This document shows positions 1 through 6,351 of a stretch of DNA of 6,809 nt, one piece after another. This stretch comes from DAMCAP01 sp964369265 (GTDB taxonomy: Bacteria > Bacillota > Clostridia > Oscillospirales > Ruminococcaceae), in NCBI GenBank assembly GCA_964369265.1, contig CAYJEV010000092.1:1-6809 (forward strand), in the 5' to 3' direction. The position numbers and the translations under genes were made by a program. How positions within the stretch are numbered: position 1 is the first letter of the stretch; each line of letters opens with the position of its first letter. A model generated the notes under the pieces. That model saw nothing but the letters and a program-made list of their open reading frames with translations. It did no database searches and had not been told where the DNA came from.

Positions 1-60
1 GAAAAAAATTTAGCAAAACTTTTAATCTACCTGACGGAACACTGCAAGTTTACTGTAAAA

Positions 61-792
61 CTATAAATTAGAATTCAAATAAGTTTTCACAGGCTTATTC
101 CTATAAACAATCGCTTTTTTAGGGCAGTTATTATAGCAACCAAGACACCCACAACAACTATCACCAAAACTAATTTCTCCCTCAACAAAGCTTATGTTAT
201 CCATAGGACATAGCTGAATGCATTTCTCGCATTTTACACAACTCTCGCTAACAGAAAAATCCTTCGCCATCAAAGAAATAGCCTTCATATTCTTTTCTCG
301 AACTTCATCTAAAAAGCTAAATACATTATTTTCATAACGCTTGCTCTCTTTCTTATTTATAGAGCTTATAATATAATCTATTCTCTTAGGAAGCTTTTTA
401 AACAGAGCGTTTTGCAGAGCTTTTGGAGGCACAAGCACTGTCGAAAAACTAACTGGCATCTGCACCAAATATACATTGACTAAGTTTAGTTTCTGTTCTT
501 CAAAAAGCCTGCTAACATGAGCCTTGCTATTTGCCGCAAATCCAGCATAGCTCATAACAACTACAAACTCTTTATCAGATAAAAACCCTAGCCTTTTGAT
601 GAAATTTTCAACTGGCAAAGCAATCCCAAAAGAATATATAGGCGAAAGAATTATTATTCTGTCATATTCCTTTAGCTTGTTTACATCAATCTTAGGTATA
701 TAATAAATATCTCCAGAAATTCTAGCCTCTATCCTCTTTGCAATATCCAAAGTATTATTGCTGGCTGAAAAATAACAATATGCCGTTTTCAT
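61..792 (-). CDS. EFR1-type flavodoxin/ferredoxin fusion protein
   Basis: This gene encodes a 243-residue cytoplasmic electron-transfer protein. An N-terminal flavodoxin-like domain (about residues 1-145) is joined to a C-terminal ferredoxin domain (about 180-230). The ferredoxin part has two complete 4Fe-4S motifs: Cys185, 188, 191, 195-Pro and Cys213, 216, 219, 223-Pro. The phosphate-binding loop of the flavodoxin part reads YFSASNNT, close to the usual YFSxTGNT but with Asn in place of the Gly, so FMN binding is likely but not certain. The layout and length fit the EFR1 family of anaerobes; the electron partner is unknown. The ATG at 792 was chosen because GGAG lies a few bases upstream; a TTG at 831 would only add an Arg-rich stretch that is the ribosome binding site itself. 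It is the last gene of the minus-strand run, 85 bases after the amidohydrolase stop, with no clear terminator in between. Confidence 0.88.
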   Translation of the reverse strand: MKTAYCYFSASNNTLDIAKRIEARISGDIYYIPKIDVNKLKEYDRIIILSPIYSFGIALPVENFIKRLGFLSDKEFVVVMSYAGFAANSKAHVSRLFEEQKLNLVNVYLVQMPVSFSTVLVPPKALQNALFKKLPKRIDYIISSINKKESKRYENNVFSFLDEVREKNMKAISLMAKDFSVSESCVKCEKCIQLCPMDNISFVEGEISFGDSCCGCLGCYNNCPKKAIVYRNKPVKTYLNSNL

Positions 793-814
793 CTTCTCTC
801 TCCTTCTCCTCCAT
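755..814 (-). CDS. possible 19-codon upstream ORF overlapping the flavodoxin/ferredoxin start
   Basis: An ATG at 814 on the minus strand is preceded by a near-ideal GGGGAGG sequence with an 8-base spacer. It opens a frame of 19 codons, very acidic and basic at first (MEEKERED...), that stops at TAA 755-757. The frame overlaps the first 13 codons of the flavodoxin/ferredoxin gene in another register. The purine-rich stretch that serves as the ribosome binding site of that gene encodes the Glu/Lys/Arg codons, so this could be a chance product of two adjacent binding sites. If translated, it would be a translational-coupling or leader device. No family is recognised. Confidence 0.25.
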   Translation of the reverse strand: MEEKEREDENGILLFFSQQ

Positions 815-877
815 TTAAAAATCCTCCCCAACTTCTAGGAAATTGAGGAGAATATATTTTAAGCCTAAACAGAAAAA

Positions 878-2098
878 TTACTTAATAATCTCTCCGCCTT
901 TAATTACCATATGTGGATTTGCAAATACAGTCACATCTTCTAGCGGATTTTGCTTATACACAACAAGGTCAGCAAACATATTTGGCTTTAGATCGCCAAT
1001 TTGATTTTCCATTCTTAGAAGAGTTGCAGCGCTCTTAGTTGCGCAGTATAGAACCTCATTTGTTGGCATACCATACTTATGCATTAGCTCTAGCTCGCGA
1101 GTTTGCTTGCCATGGAAGTTTGCTGGAGTCGCAGCATCAGAGCCAAAAGCAATCTTAATTCCAGCCTCATATGCTTTTCTGAATGCCTGTGTATGCTTTT
1201 CATGAACCTCTTCGCCCTTTCTAGTAACCCAATCAGGAACGCCCATTTCTTTGCCCATGTTAAAGATTCTCTCTCCAGCAATGATAGTTGGTACTAGGTA
1301 TGTGCCATGCTTAAGCATTAGCTCACGTCCCTCATCGTCCATTAAAGTACCATGCTCAATTGAAGTAACTCCTGCTCTTGCAGCATCTTTAATTCCGCTT
1401 GTGCCATGGCAATGTGTTGCTGTTATTAAGCCATATTGATTTGCCGCATCAACAATAGCCTTCATTTCTTGAAATGATAGTTGTTGCGCATTAACATTAG
1501 TTCCTAAAGACATTACACCGCCTGTTGACATAAACTTAATGCAAGTTGCACCATGCTTAATAGCAAAACGCACAGCTCTTGCAAGCTCATATGGGCCATC
1601 TCCAATAGCCTCATCATCAATTGGATCGGAGATGTATTGGTTGTAGTGAGAATCGGCATGGCTTCCTGTTGTTCCAATAGCAGGACCTGAGCATACAAGT
1701 CTAGGACCAACAACATCGCCAGCGTTAATAGCATTTCTTAAAGCTACATCTGTAAAACCAACGCTTCCAACAACTCTAAGTGTTGTAAAGCCAGCTTTTA
1801 GATCTAAGTTTGCGTGCTTATAGGATTTTAGTGCTATCTCGCCAATAGTTTTGTATGGTGCTTGAGCGCCTCCATTGCCTTCGCCATTTCCGCCTAAATG
1901 AACATGACAATCGATTAGACCAGGAGTTACAAAGCTATCGCTAAAATCAAGAACTTCATATCCTTCTGTTTGATAGCTCTCGCCACCAGTTAATCTCGCC
2001 TTTACTTTATCGCCCTCAATGATTACAACTGCGTTTTTAAAAGTACCTTTTGTTTCTGGGTCAAATAATGTCCCGCATTTCACTATGTAGTTTGCCAT
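878..2098 (-). CDS. metal-dependent amidohydrolase (imidazolonepropionase/dipeptidase-like)
   Basis: This 406-residue protein belongs to the amidohydrolase superfamily, enzymes that hydrolyse amide or related bonds with one or two active-site metals in a TIM barrel. The metal-ligand set is complete: His65 and His67 in the HxH motif after TPGLID, Lys188 (the carbamylated lysine, in CIKF), His229 in the THCHG motif, His249 in SIEHGT, and Asp321 in FGSDAATP. N- and C-terminal segments (1-55 and about 370-406, with ADLVV and the final GGEIIK) form the usual small beta-sandwich. The pattern is closest to the branch containing imidazolonepropionase-like and Xaa-Pro/Xaa-Arg dipeptidase-like enzymes, but no histidine-degradation genes are nearby and the substrate cannot be read from sequence. 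There is no signal peptide, so it is cytoplasmic. The ATG at 2098 has AAGGAGA upstream at good spacing. It follows the acyltransferase-like gene by 49 bases without a terminator. Confidence 0.93.
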   Translation of the reverse strand: MANYIVKCGTLFDPETKGTFKNAVVIIEGDKVKARLTGGESYQTEGYEVLDFSDSFVTPGLIDCHVHLGGNGEGNGGAQAPYKTIGEIALKSYKHANLDLKAGFTTLRVVGSVGFTDVALRNAINAGDVVGPRLVCSGPAIGTTGSHADSHYNQYISDPIDDEAIGDGPYELARAVRFAIKHGATCIKFMSTGGVMSLGTNVNAQQLSFQEMKAIVDAANQYGLITATHCHGTSGIKDAARAGVTSIEHGTLMDDEGRELMLKHGTYLVPTIIAGERIFNMGKEMGVPDWVTRKGEEVHEKHTQAFRKAYEAGIKIAFGSDAATPANFHGKQTRELELMHKYGMPTNEVLYCATKSAATLLRMENQIGDLKPNMFADLVVYKQNPLEDVTVFANPHMVIKGGEIIK

Positions 2099-2147
2099 GT
2101 TTTTTCTCCTTCATTATTTCTTGAATTATTAAATGGAATTTCCTTGC

Positions 2148-2906
2148 TTAAAAATAAAACATATTGAGTAACTGGAAGAAAGCTAGAAAAACTCCTATAT
2201 GTAAGAAGTAGATAACTAGGGTGTGTCTTCCTAAAAATTCTATCCATCTGCTTCTTATGATATACATTATAACAGGAAACTTTGTCACTTTAAAGTGGTT
2301 TGCGAAAATAAATCCAAAAAAATATAAAAAACACCAAGGAATTATTGCATAATAGTCCGAACTTGAGAAGCCAGTATAGGGCAAACCAAAAATAAAGCCT
2401 ATTGGAGTTTCATAAATCGCCCTTGGAAGCTCTATCTGTCCAAACGGTATTAGAAGATACCCTCTTTGAATGCGATATGTTAGAAAAAATAGTAGTATAA
2501 ACACAAAACCATACTTTGGCGATATTTTAATTAGTATTGGTTTTATAAGCTCGCTAATTAACATCATGCTTCCCATAAAATGAAGAATGCCAAACATTAC
2601 TAGCATATCCCTTGCAAAAATATATGTCACTAAGCTTATAAGTAAGCCTAAGGCTAAGGTTTTTGCGCCTCTTTTGTAGTTGCTTTTTGAGAGTACACAT
2701 GAAAAGCCTGAAATCATAATAAGTATTGCAACCATCATGTCTCTAAAGCTATTCATAGCGTTACTAAACATAAACGGAAAGCTCATTGGTGTAAAGGAAT
2801 GGGCATAGTACATAAAATGATACCATGCCACAAATATAATACACACACCTCTTAGAAAGTCAATCGTGTGCAATCTAGGTTTAGTTTTAGTTATCACAGC
2901 TTGCAT
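2148..2906 (-). CDS. DUF1624/HGSNAT-type membrane acyltransferase-like protein
   Basis: This 252-residue integral membrane protein matches the heparan-alpha-glucosaminide N-acetyltransferase catalytic family (DUF1624). Recognisable parts are the N-terminal signature RLHTIDFLRG (11-20) leading into the first membrane segment with WYHF (29-31), the ISGFSCVLSKS segment (65-75), FGILHFMGS (105-113), the aromatic IIPWCFLYFFGF stretch (188-199) and the C-terminal GRHTLVIYFLH helix (226-236). About seven hydrophobic segments are visible. Known relatives move acetyl groups across the membrane to amino sugars; here the likely target is an envelope glycan or lipid, but this is inference. The ATG at 2906 has GAGG 8-10 bases upstream, inside the coding end of the preceding membrane protein gene. 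The two genes overlap by 20 bases, which points to coupled translation and a shared job. Confidence 0.85.
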   Translation of the reverse strand: MQAVITKTKPRLHTIDFLRGVCIIFVAWYHFMYYAHSFTPMSFPFMFSNAMNSFRDMMVAILIMISGFSCVLSKSNYKRGAKTLALGLLISLVTYIFARDMLVMFGILHFMGSMMLISELIKPILIKISPKYGFVFILLFFLTYRIQRGYLLIPFGQIELPRAIYETPIGFIFGLPYTGFSSSDYYAIIPWCFLYFFGFIFANHFKVTKFPVIMYIIRSRWIEFLGRHTLVIYFLHIGVFLAFFQLLNMFYF

Positions 2907-3690
2907 TAGTTAATACCTCACGCATCAAAATAACCCCATAAGCTGAGTAGCTCGCAATAACAAGGCAGGAGGCGAAAGTTGGCCCTATATTTCCAGCTCC
3001 TCCAGTTATCATAGAAGCTAACTGCCCAACAACTAAAGGAACGCCAACTATTGCAGTTATAGAGATGTATAGGGCTGTGTTATAGTTTCGCTTTTCGTAT
3101 CCCGCTAAAGTATAGGCTAAATTCATTGTCATTAAGCATACTGCCATCATAAAAAAGCTCTCTAAAAGGTTATCTGATACTGTTGTCACTTGGCTGAAAT
3201 AACCAAACACAGAAATAGACCTAAACGCCTGCCATAAAGCCACTAAAACTATAACAGCATATGGCTTGTTTGGAACTTCTCCCTTGAAATGCCCCTTAGC
3301 TAAGAATAGCAAGGCAACAACAGATAATATGCCTGTTAAAATGAAGGCATCGTAAATTAAAGGCGAAGTTGGCACTAATGGTATTCTCTCTTCGCTAAGG
3401 GAGAATACAAAAGCATATGTATCATATGCTGTGGCAGCTGACATAAATAAGGACAACGCACCAAGCAGGCTTGATTTTTTTGTGGTCATAATCTGCTCTT
3501 TGTTTAAAAGTTCTTTTCTCGCAAAATAAATTGCGGCTGCCATTATAATTAGCAAAATTGGTGTGTGCAGTTCAGTCGAGTTATAAAAGCCTGTTTCTGC
3601 TGATATAGCAAACAGCTTTTGATACACCCTCATGCCAACGGCAAAAATTGTCAACATAAAGCTAAGCTTTAAATTATTATCTATTTTCAA
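2887..3690 (-). CDS. multi-pass membrane protein of unknown function, TTG start
   Basis: This 267-residue protein has roughly seven to eight hydrophobic segments (about residues 8-24, 42-57, 74-97, 112-132, 142-160, 173-196, 205-229 and 236-256) with short loops and no extracytoplasmic domain. The Lys/Arg-rich loop at 58-73 suggests which side faces the cytoplasm. I recognise no transporter, enzyme or sensor motif; the layout resembles uncharacterised clostridial membrane proteins, and I assign no function. The start is a TTG at 3690: AGGAGG lies five bases upstream, while the first internal ATG (residue 12) has no binding site. The gene lies 27 bases after the soluble unknown and overlaps the acyltransferase-like gene by 20 bases, so the three are probably co-transcribed. 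Confidence 0.8.
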   Translation of the reverse strand: MKIDNNLKLSFMLTIFAVGMRVYQKLFAISAETGFYNSTELHTPILLIIMAAAIYFARKELLNKEQIMTTKKSSLLGALSLFMSAATAYDTYAFVFSLSEERIPLVPTSPLIYDAFILTGILSVVALLFLAKGHFKGEVPNKPYAVIVLVALWQAFRSISVFGYFSQVTTVSDNLLESFFMMAVCLMTMNLAYTLAGYEKRNYNTALYISITAIVGVPLVVGQLASMITGGAGNIGPTFASCLVIASYSAYGVILMREVLTNASCDN

Positions 3691-3717
3691 ATCTTCCTCC
3701 TATGATAGTCATAGTTT

Positions 3718-4830
3718 TTATCTTAGCTGATAATCGCCGCTAAAGTTCATAAGCAAAGCCCCAAATCTAAGGGTTGATAGGTCTGCGTTTGAGTCTTGCT
3801 CTAAAACTTGGAATATAGCAGAGGCTATGCAGCTTCTTAGTATAAGCTTTTTATATAGCTCATTATTTAGATTGCCTCCAAATAATGTTCCCATTATAGT
3901 GTTATATGCCGACATCTGCCATTTATATACTTTTAGATTTCTTCCATCGTCGGTTGAAGCTTGTATATTATCGCAATAAGTAACGCTATTCCAATAGCGT
4001 TCAGCAGCAGCTTCTGGAATTAAAAAGCAAATCTCCTCTGCAATTGAAGCATCTCCTGTTATTTTTGTCAAATTTTCAATGATCTGTTCGTTTTTAAGCT
4101 CTGCCTCAAACATTTTTAGCGATTCTAAAACATAAGCCTCTATCTTATCTCTTGAATGAGGATAAGGGATGAAGGTTTTTTCGCTTTGCTTAAATAGGTG
4201 CATTTCTTTAATGGAATAAAAACCCTCACCTATATTAGCGTTTTCGATATATGTCTTTATCATCTCGCTAAGCTCAAGGCTGACAATGTTATTTATTCTA
4301 ACCTCGCCAATAACTGAACCATCAAATTGCTTGCAACCATATAGTTTCATATAGCAAAGAATTTCGGCTGGAAGCATAGTAGACAGCTTTTCTTTTATCA
4401 CATTAAACATATCTAAATTTGGCGCATCTTTAATGTTGCTAACAACAGTGCCGCCACAACCTGAGGCAACTTCCCAGCTAAGCTTTCTTCCATTGAAGTC
4501 ACTTTCAAGCTTATGGGTAAACTCCCCTTTAAATAAATGATCCCAGCTGCAATATGTTGACAACATAAATGTTGCTATAGCCGAGAAAATAGCATGCTCT
4601 TCTGATTCGTTTGAAATAGCTGCTGACATATCAACAAATGGCTCTGTCAATAAATGCGAACGTACTTCAAAGCTCAGCGCAGCAGAAAATCTATCATTTT
4701 GCGATTTAACATCATTGATATAAACAGCAATGCTCATGTTTTCCATTGAAACAATGTTTCCTTGAATACTGTGTGGATATTTAATCATTTTGCCTATGCT
4801 CTGCATAGCATATTGAATATATTTTTCCAT
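3718..4830 (-). CDS. conserved-looking soluble protein of unknown function
   Basis: This 370-residue protein is the first gene of the minus-strand run. It has no signal peptide or membrane segment and reads as a mixed alpha/beta cytoplasmic protein. A Gly/Cys-containing SGCGGTVVSN stretch (about residues 123-132) stands out; the C-terminal third (about 240-350) looks mainly helical. I do not recognise a family and see no catalytic motif. The ATG at 4830 is preceded by repeated AGAGGA, the outer copy at seven-base spacing. A matching promoter (exact TTGACA, 17-base spacer, TAAACT) sits at 4942-4970, giving a leader of about 105 bases. The membrane protein gene follows after 27 bases. Coding potential is well supported by length, binding site and position; function is open. 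Confidence 0.78.
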   Translation of the reverse strand: MEKYIQYAMQSIGKMIKYPHSIQGNIVSMENMSIAVYINDVKSQNDRFSAALSFEVRSHLLTEPFVDMSAAISNESEEHAIFSAIATFMLSTYCSWDHLFKGEFTHKLESDFNGRKLSWEVASGCGGTVVSNIKDAPNLDMFNVIKEKLSTMLPAEILCYMKLYGCKQFDGSVIGEVRINNIVSLELSEMIKTYIENANIGEGFYSIKEMHLFKQSEKTFIPYPHSRDKIEAYVLESLKMFEAELKNEQIIENLTKITGDASIAEEICFLIPEAAAERYWNSVTYCDNIQASTDDGRNLKVYKWQMSAYNTIMGTLFGGNLNNELYKKLILRSCIASAIFQVLEQDSNADLSTLRFGALLMNFSGDYQLR

Positions 4831-4892
4831 TCCTCTTCCTCTTCAATCTTCTCTCTGGATTATTCCTATGTTCTAACTCTCTCTCTTTAAAC

Positions 4893-4921
4893 ATATACTG
4901 CATTAGGGTGTTGCATACAAT
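4893..4921 (+). promoter_or_regulatory. candidate sigma-E-like promoter for the SpoIID gene
   Basis: CATACAAT at 4914-4921 matches the Bacillus/Clostridium sigma-E -10 pattern CATACAnT exactly. Upstream, ATATA at 4893-4897 resembles the sigma-E -35, but the 16-base gap to the -10 is a little longer than the usual 14-15. Transcription would start near 4928, leaving a leader of about 88 bases. Known spoIID genes are under sigma-E in the mother cell, which supports the reading. An AT-rich region can give such a match by chance. Confidence 0.35.
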
Positions 4922-4942
4922 TACAAAATCAGTCACCCCTAA
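4903..4942. repeat. inverted repeat in the divergent promoter region
   Basis: TTAGGGTG (4903-4910) is the inverted counterpart of CACCCCTAA (4934-4942), with one extra C as a bulge and 23 bases between. The arms frame the CATACAAT -10 candidate, and the right arm touches the -10 of the opposing promoter. It could be a regulator binding site acting on both promoters, or a hairpin in the leader of the minus-strand transcript. Confidence 0.4.
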
Positions 4943-4970
4943 GTTTAACCAATAATAAAAAGAATGTCAA
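4942..4970 (-). promoter_or_regulatory. housekeeping-type promoter for the five-gene minus-strand run
   Basis: On the minus strand, TTGACA (4965-4970) is an exact -35 consensus. A 17-base spacer follows, then TAAACT (4942-4947), four of six matches to TATAAT. Transcription would begin near 4935, about 105 bases before the ATG at 4830. This is the best promoter seen upstream of the run. Confidence 0.6.
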
Positions 4971-5015
4971 TGAATAATCGTTTAATATTCAAAAATGAAA
5001 GGAAAGTTTATAAAG

Positions 5016-5936
5016 ATGAGAGTTAAAAAGCCATTTATTTTAGTATTTGTGCTATGGTTTGTTTGTTTACCATTTTTGGCAGATATTGTCTTGAATTTTG
5101 ATAAGGACAGCAAAGTCATCTTAAAAGACATCTCTTCTGGACAAACCTTATCTATTGACAAGCTAGATTTTATTATAGGGAGCATCGCCTCTGAGATGCC
5201 AGCAAGCTATTCTCACGATGCTTTAGTAGCGCAAGGAATTGCAGCTTATTCTTATTATCGCTACTACACTCTCGCAAGCGACACCCCTTATGAAGTCGAC
5301 ACACAAAGCCTAAAAGGCTATATTGACAAAAAGGGGCTTAAAGAGCTGTATGGCGATATGTTTGATGTTTATTATGATAAGATTGAAGCTGCCGCAACAA
5401 CAGCAAGCCAATATAATCTTAACTTTCAAGGAGAGCCACTGCTTTCAGCATACCACGCTATAAGCAATGGAAAAACTGAAAGCAGCGAAAATGTATGGGG
5501 AGAGGCTCTGCCATATCTAACCCCTGTTTCTAGCGCATACGACAAAAGCTCGCAAGGCTACGAAACAGCCATCACTATTTCTAGCGCTGAACTAAAGACC
5601 TTATTAACCAGCGCCTTCGAAGGCATTACACTAAGCGAAGATGACAGCGACTGGCTTAAAATCCTATCTCGCACAGATTCAGGCTACATAAACGAGATAT
5701 CTATAGGCGATTTTGTTGTTTCTGGTTCAGCTTTTAGGCAGGTTCTATCTGCGAGATCCTCTGATATTGAGATATCAAGGGCCGGCGAAAGCACCTTTGT
5801 ATTCACAGTTAGGGGCTATGGTCATGGTGTTGGAATGAGCCAAGTTGGTGCAGAATGGATGGCTCAAAACGAAAGCACCTTCAAAGATATTCTCCAGCAT
5901 TACTATCAAGGATGTTCAGTTGATTTAATAACCTAA
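5016..5936 (+). CDS. spoIID: SpoIID/LytB-domain cell-wall enzyme (stage II sporulation protein D-like)
   Basis: This 306-residue protein has one N-terminal membrane anchor (about residues 5-26) followed by an extracytoplasmic SpoIID domain. Family hallmarks are clear: ASEMPASYSHDALVAQGIAAYSYYR (the Glu60 region, where characterised SpoIID enzymes have their catalytic glutamate), YHAISNGKT and VWGEALPYL in the middle, and GYGHGVGMSQVGAEWMA near the C-terminus. SpoIID is a lytic transglycosylase that cuts glycan strands after SpoIIP removes stem peptides, driving membrane migration in engulfment. No cysteine occurs between the anchor and residue 300, so any Cys-coordinated metal site is absent. 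It is slightly shorter than B. subtilis SpoIID. The ATG at 5016 is preferred because GGAAAG lies nine bases upstream; the ATG at 4995 has no binding site and adds only seven residues. SpoIIP and SpoIIM are not in the window, so it could be a SpoIID paralogue (LytB-like). Confidence 0.88.
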   Translation: MRVKKPFILVFVLWFVCLPFLADIVLNFDKDSKVILKDISSGQTLSIDKLDFIIGSIASEMPASYSHDALVAQGIAAYSYYRYYTLASDTPYEVDTQSLKGYIDKKGLKELYGDMFDVYYDKIEAAATTASQYNLNFQGEPLLSAYHAISNGKTESSENVWGEALPYLTPVSSAYDKSSQGYETAITISSAELKTLLTSAFEGITLSEDDSDWLKILSRTDSGYINEISIGDFVVSGSAFRQVLSARSSDIEISRAGESTFVFTVRGYGHGVGMSQVGAEWMAQNESTFKDILQHYYQGCSVDLIT

Positions 5937-6027
5937 TTTGTTTTTTTGTGAGCTAAGGCAATTTGAGTAAATGGACAACCACAAGGAATGCAACCAACAC
6001 CGACACACACTCAATATTAATATGTTA
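5937..6027. other. gap between the convergent SpoIID and XRE genes, no terminator found
   Basis: After the SpoIID stop there is a T-run (5940-5947) without a stem before it. From about 5972 to 6010 the plus strand turns strikingly rich in C and A, unlike its neighbours. A 6-bp pair TTGAGT (5963-5968)/ACTCAA (6009-6014) encloses this part, but the 40-base loop makes it a poor terminator. Confidence 0.4.
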
Positions 6028-6234
6028 TTATTCATCTTCTGTAATTACAAACAAGTCATTGGGAGTACAATCAAAAAGCTGACAAAGTATTTCTATATTG
6101 TCATATCGTATTGACTTTGTTTGATTATTTATCATTTTACTAAAGTTTTGATAGCTCATACCCATCTGTTTATAAAGCCAATACTTTGTTTTGTTGTGTT
6201 TTTCTAACAAATATAATACATCTAATTTTATCAT
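6028..6234 (-). CDS. small XRE (Cro/C1-type) helix-turn-helix repressor
   Basis: This 68-residue protein is almost entirely one Cro/C1-type DNA-binding domain of the HTH_26 kind. The helix-turn-helix runs from about KYWLYKQMG (17-25) through the recognition helix SYQNFSKMIN (27-36); the SIRYDNIEILCQLFDCTPNDLF stretch (41-62) is the signature end of the family. A short acidic tail follows and there is no sensor domain. The ATG at 6234 was chosen because GAGGTG sits about seven bases upstream; the in-frame ATG at 6240 would be only one or two bases from that site. It diverges from a 53-residue protein gene, and the region between holds repeated inverted sites on both promoters, so it very likely represses itself and its neighbour. 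It could come from a phage or integrative element. Confidence 0.9.
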   Translation of the reverse strand: MIKLDVLYLLEKHNKTKYWLYKQMGMSYQNFSKMINNQTKSIRYDNIEILCQLFDCTPNDLFVITEDE

Positions 6235-6247
6235 AATCATTCACCTC

Positions 6248-6275
6248 TATTATCTATCTTTTATATTAGATAATA
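6248..6275. promoter_or_regulatory. inverted-repeat operator TATTATCTA-N10-TAGATAATA
   Basis: TATTATCTA (6248-6256) and TAGATAATA (6267-6275) form a perfect 9-bp inverted repeat with a 10-base spacer. It covers the -10 and start region of the repressor promoter. The size and symmetry fit a dimeric Cro/C1-type repressor acting on its own gene. The same nonamer recurs at 6311-6319. Confidence 0.55.
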
Positions 6276-6288
6276 AAACATATCTCAT
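6260..6288 (-). promoter_or_regulatory. promoter of the XRE repressor gene
   Basis: On the minus strand, ATGAGA (6283-6288, four of six to TTGACA) and TATAAA (6260-6265, five of six to TATAAT) are separated by exactly 17 bases. Transcription would start near 6253, just before the GAGGTG binding site of the repressor gene. A TAGATAATA element lies in its spacer. Confidence 0.5.
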
Positions 6289-6295
6289 TTTTGCG

Positions 6296-6331
6296 TATAG
6301 ACTATTGCATTAGATAATAAATTAGTCTATA
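6296..6331. promoter_or_regulatory. operator over the small-gene promoter: TATAGACTA-N18-TAGTCTATA plus TAGATAATA
   Basis: TATAGACTA (6296-6304) and TAGTCTATA (6323-6331) are a perfect 9-bp inverted repeat with 18 bases between. The left arm abuts the -35 and the right arm overlaps the -10. A third copy of TAGATAATA (6311-6319) lies in the promoter spacer, directly after the -35. All arms fit TAGnnnATA, so one repressor could read them all. Confidence 0.5.
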
Positions 6332-6333
6332 AT
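6305..6333 (+). promoter_or_regulatory. strong housekeeping promoter of the 53-residue protein gene
   Basis: TTGCAT (6305-6310), a 17-base spacer and an exact TATAAT (6328-6333) form a near-textbook promoter. Transcription would start near 6340, so the GAGGTG binding site lies at the very front of the message. This excludes the in-frame ATG at 6334 as start and favours TTG at 6352. Confidence 0.72.
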
Positions 6334-6351
6334 ATGATTGAGGTGATAAAA

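Noticed and set aside
793..831. Upstream TTG extension of the flavodoxin/ferredoxin gene.
   Set aside because: The added residues are mostly Arg/Lys encoded by the ribosome binding site, and the ATG at 792 begins exactly at the flavodoxin domain.
1090..1734. Several open frames of 62-73 codons inside the amidohydrolase gene on both strands.
   Set aside because: They lie wholly inside a gene with complete catalytic motifs, have no binding sites and give unstructured peptides.
2110..2147. Palindrome GGAAATTCC before the amidohydrolase gene as a terminator or operator.
   Set aside because: It is too short and lacks a T-run; an isolated match of this size is expected by chance.
4995..5015. Seven-residue N-terminal extension of the SpoIID protein.
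   Set aside because: No binding site precedes the ATG at 4995, while bases inside the extension form the site for the ATG at 5016.
4982..5185. A 67-codon minus-strand frame opposite the SpoIID start.
   Set aside because: It is antisense to a well-supported gene and has no start context.
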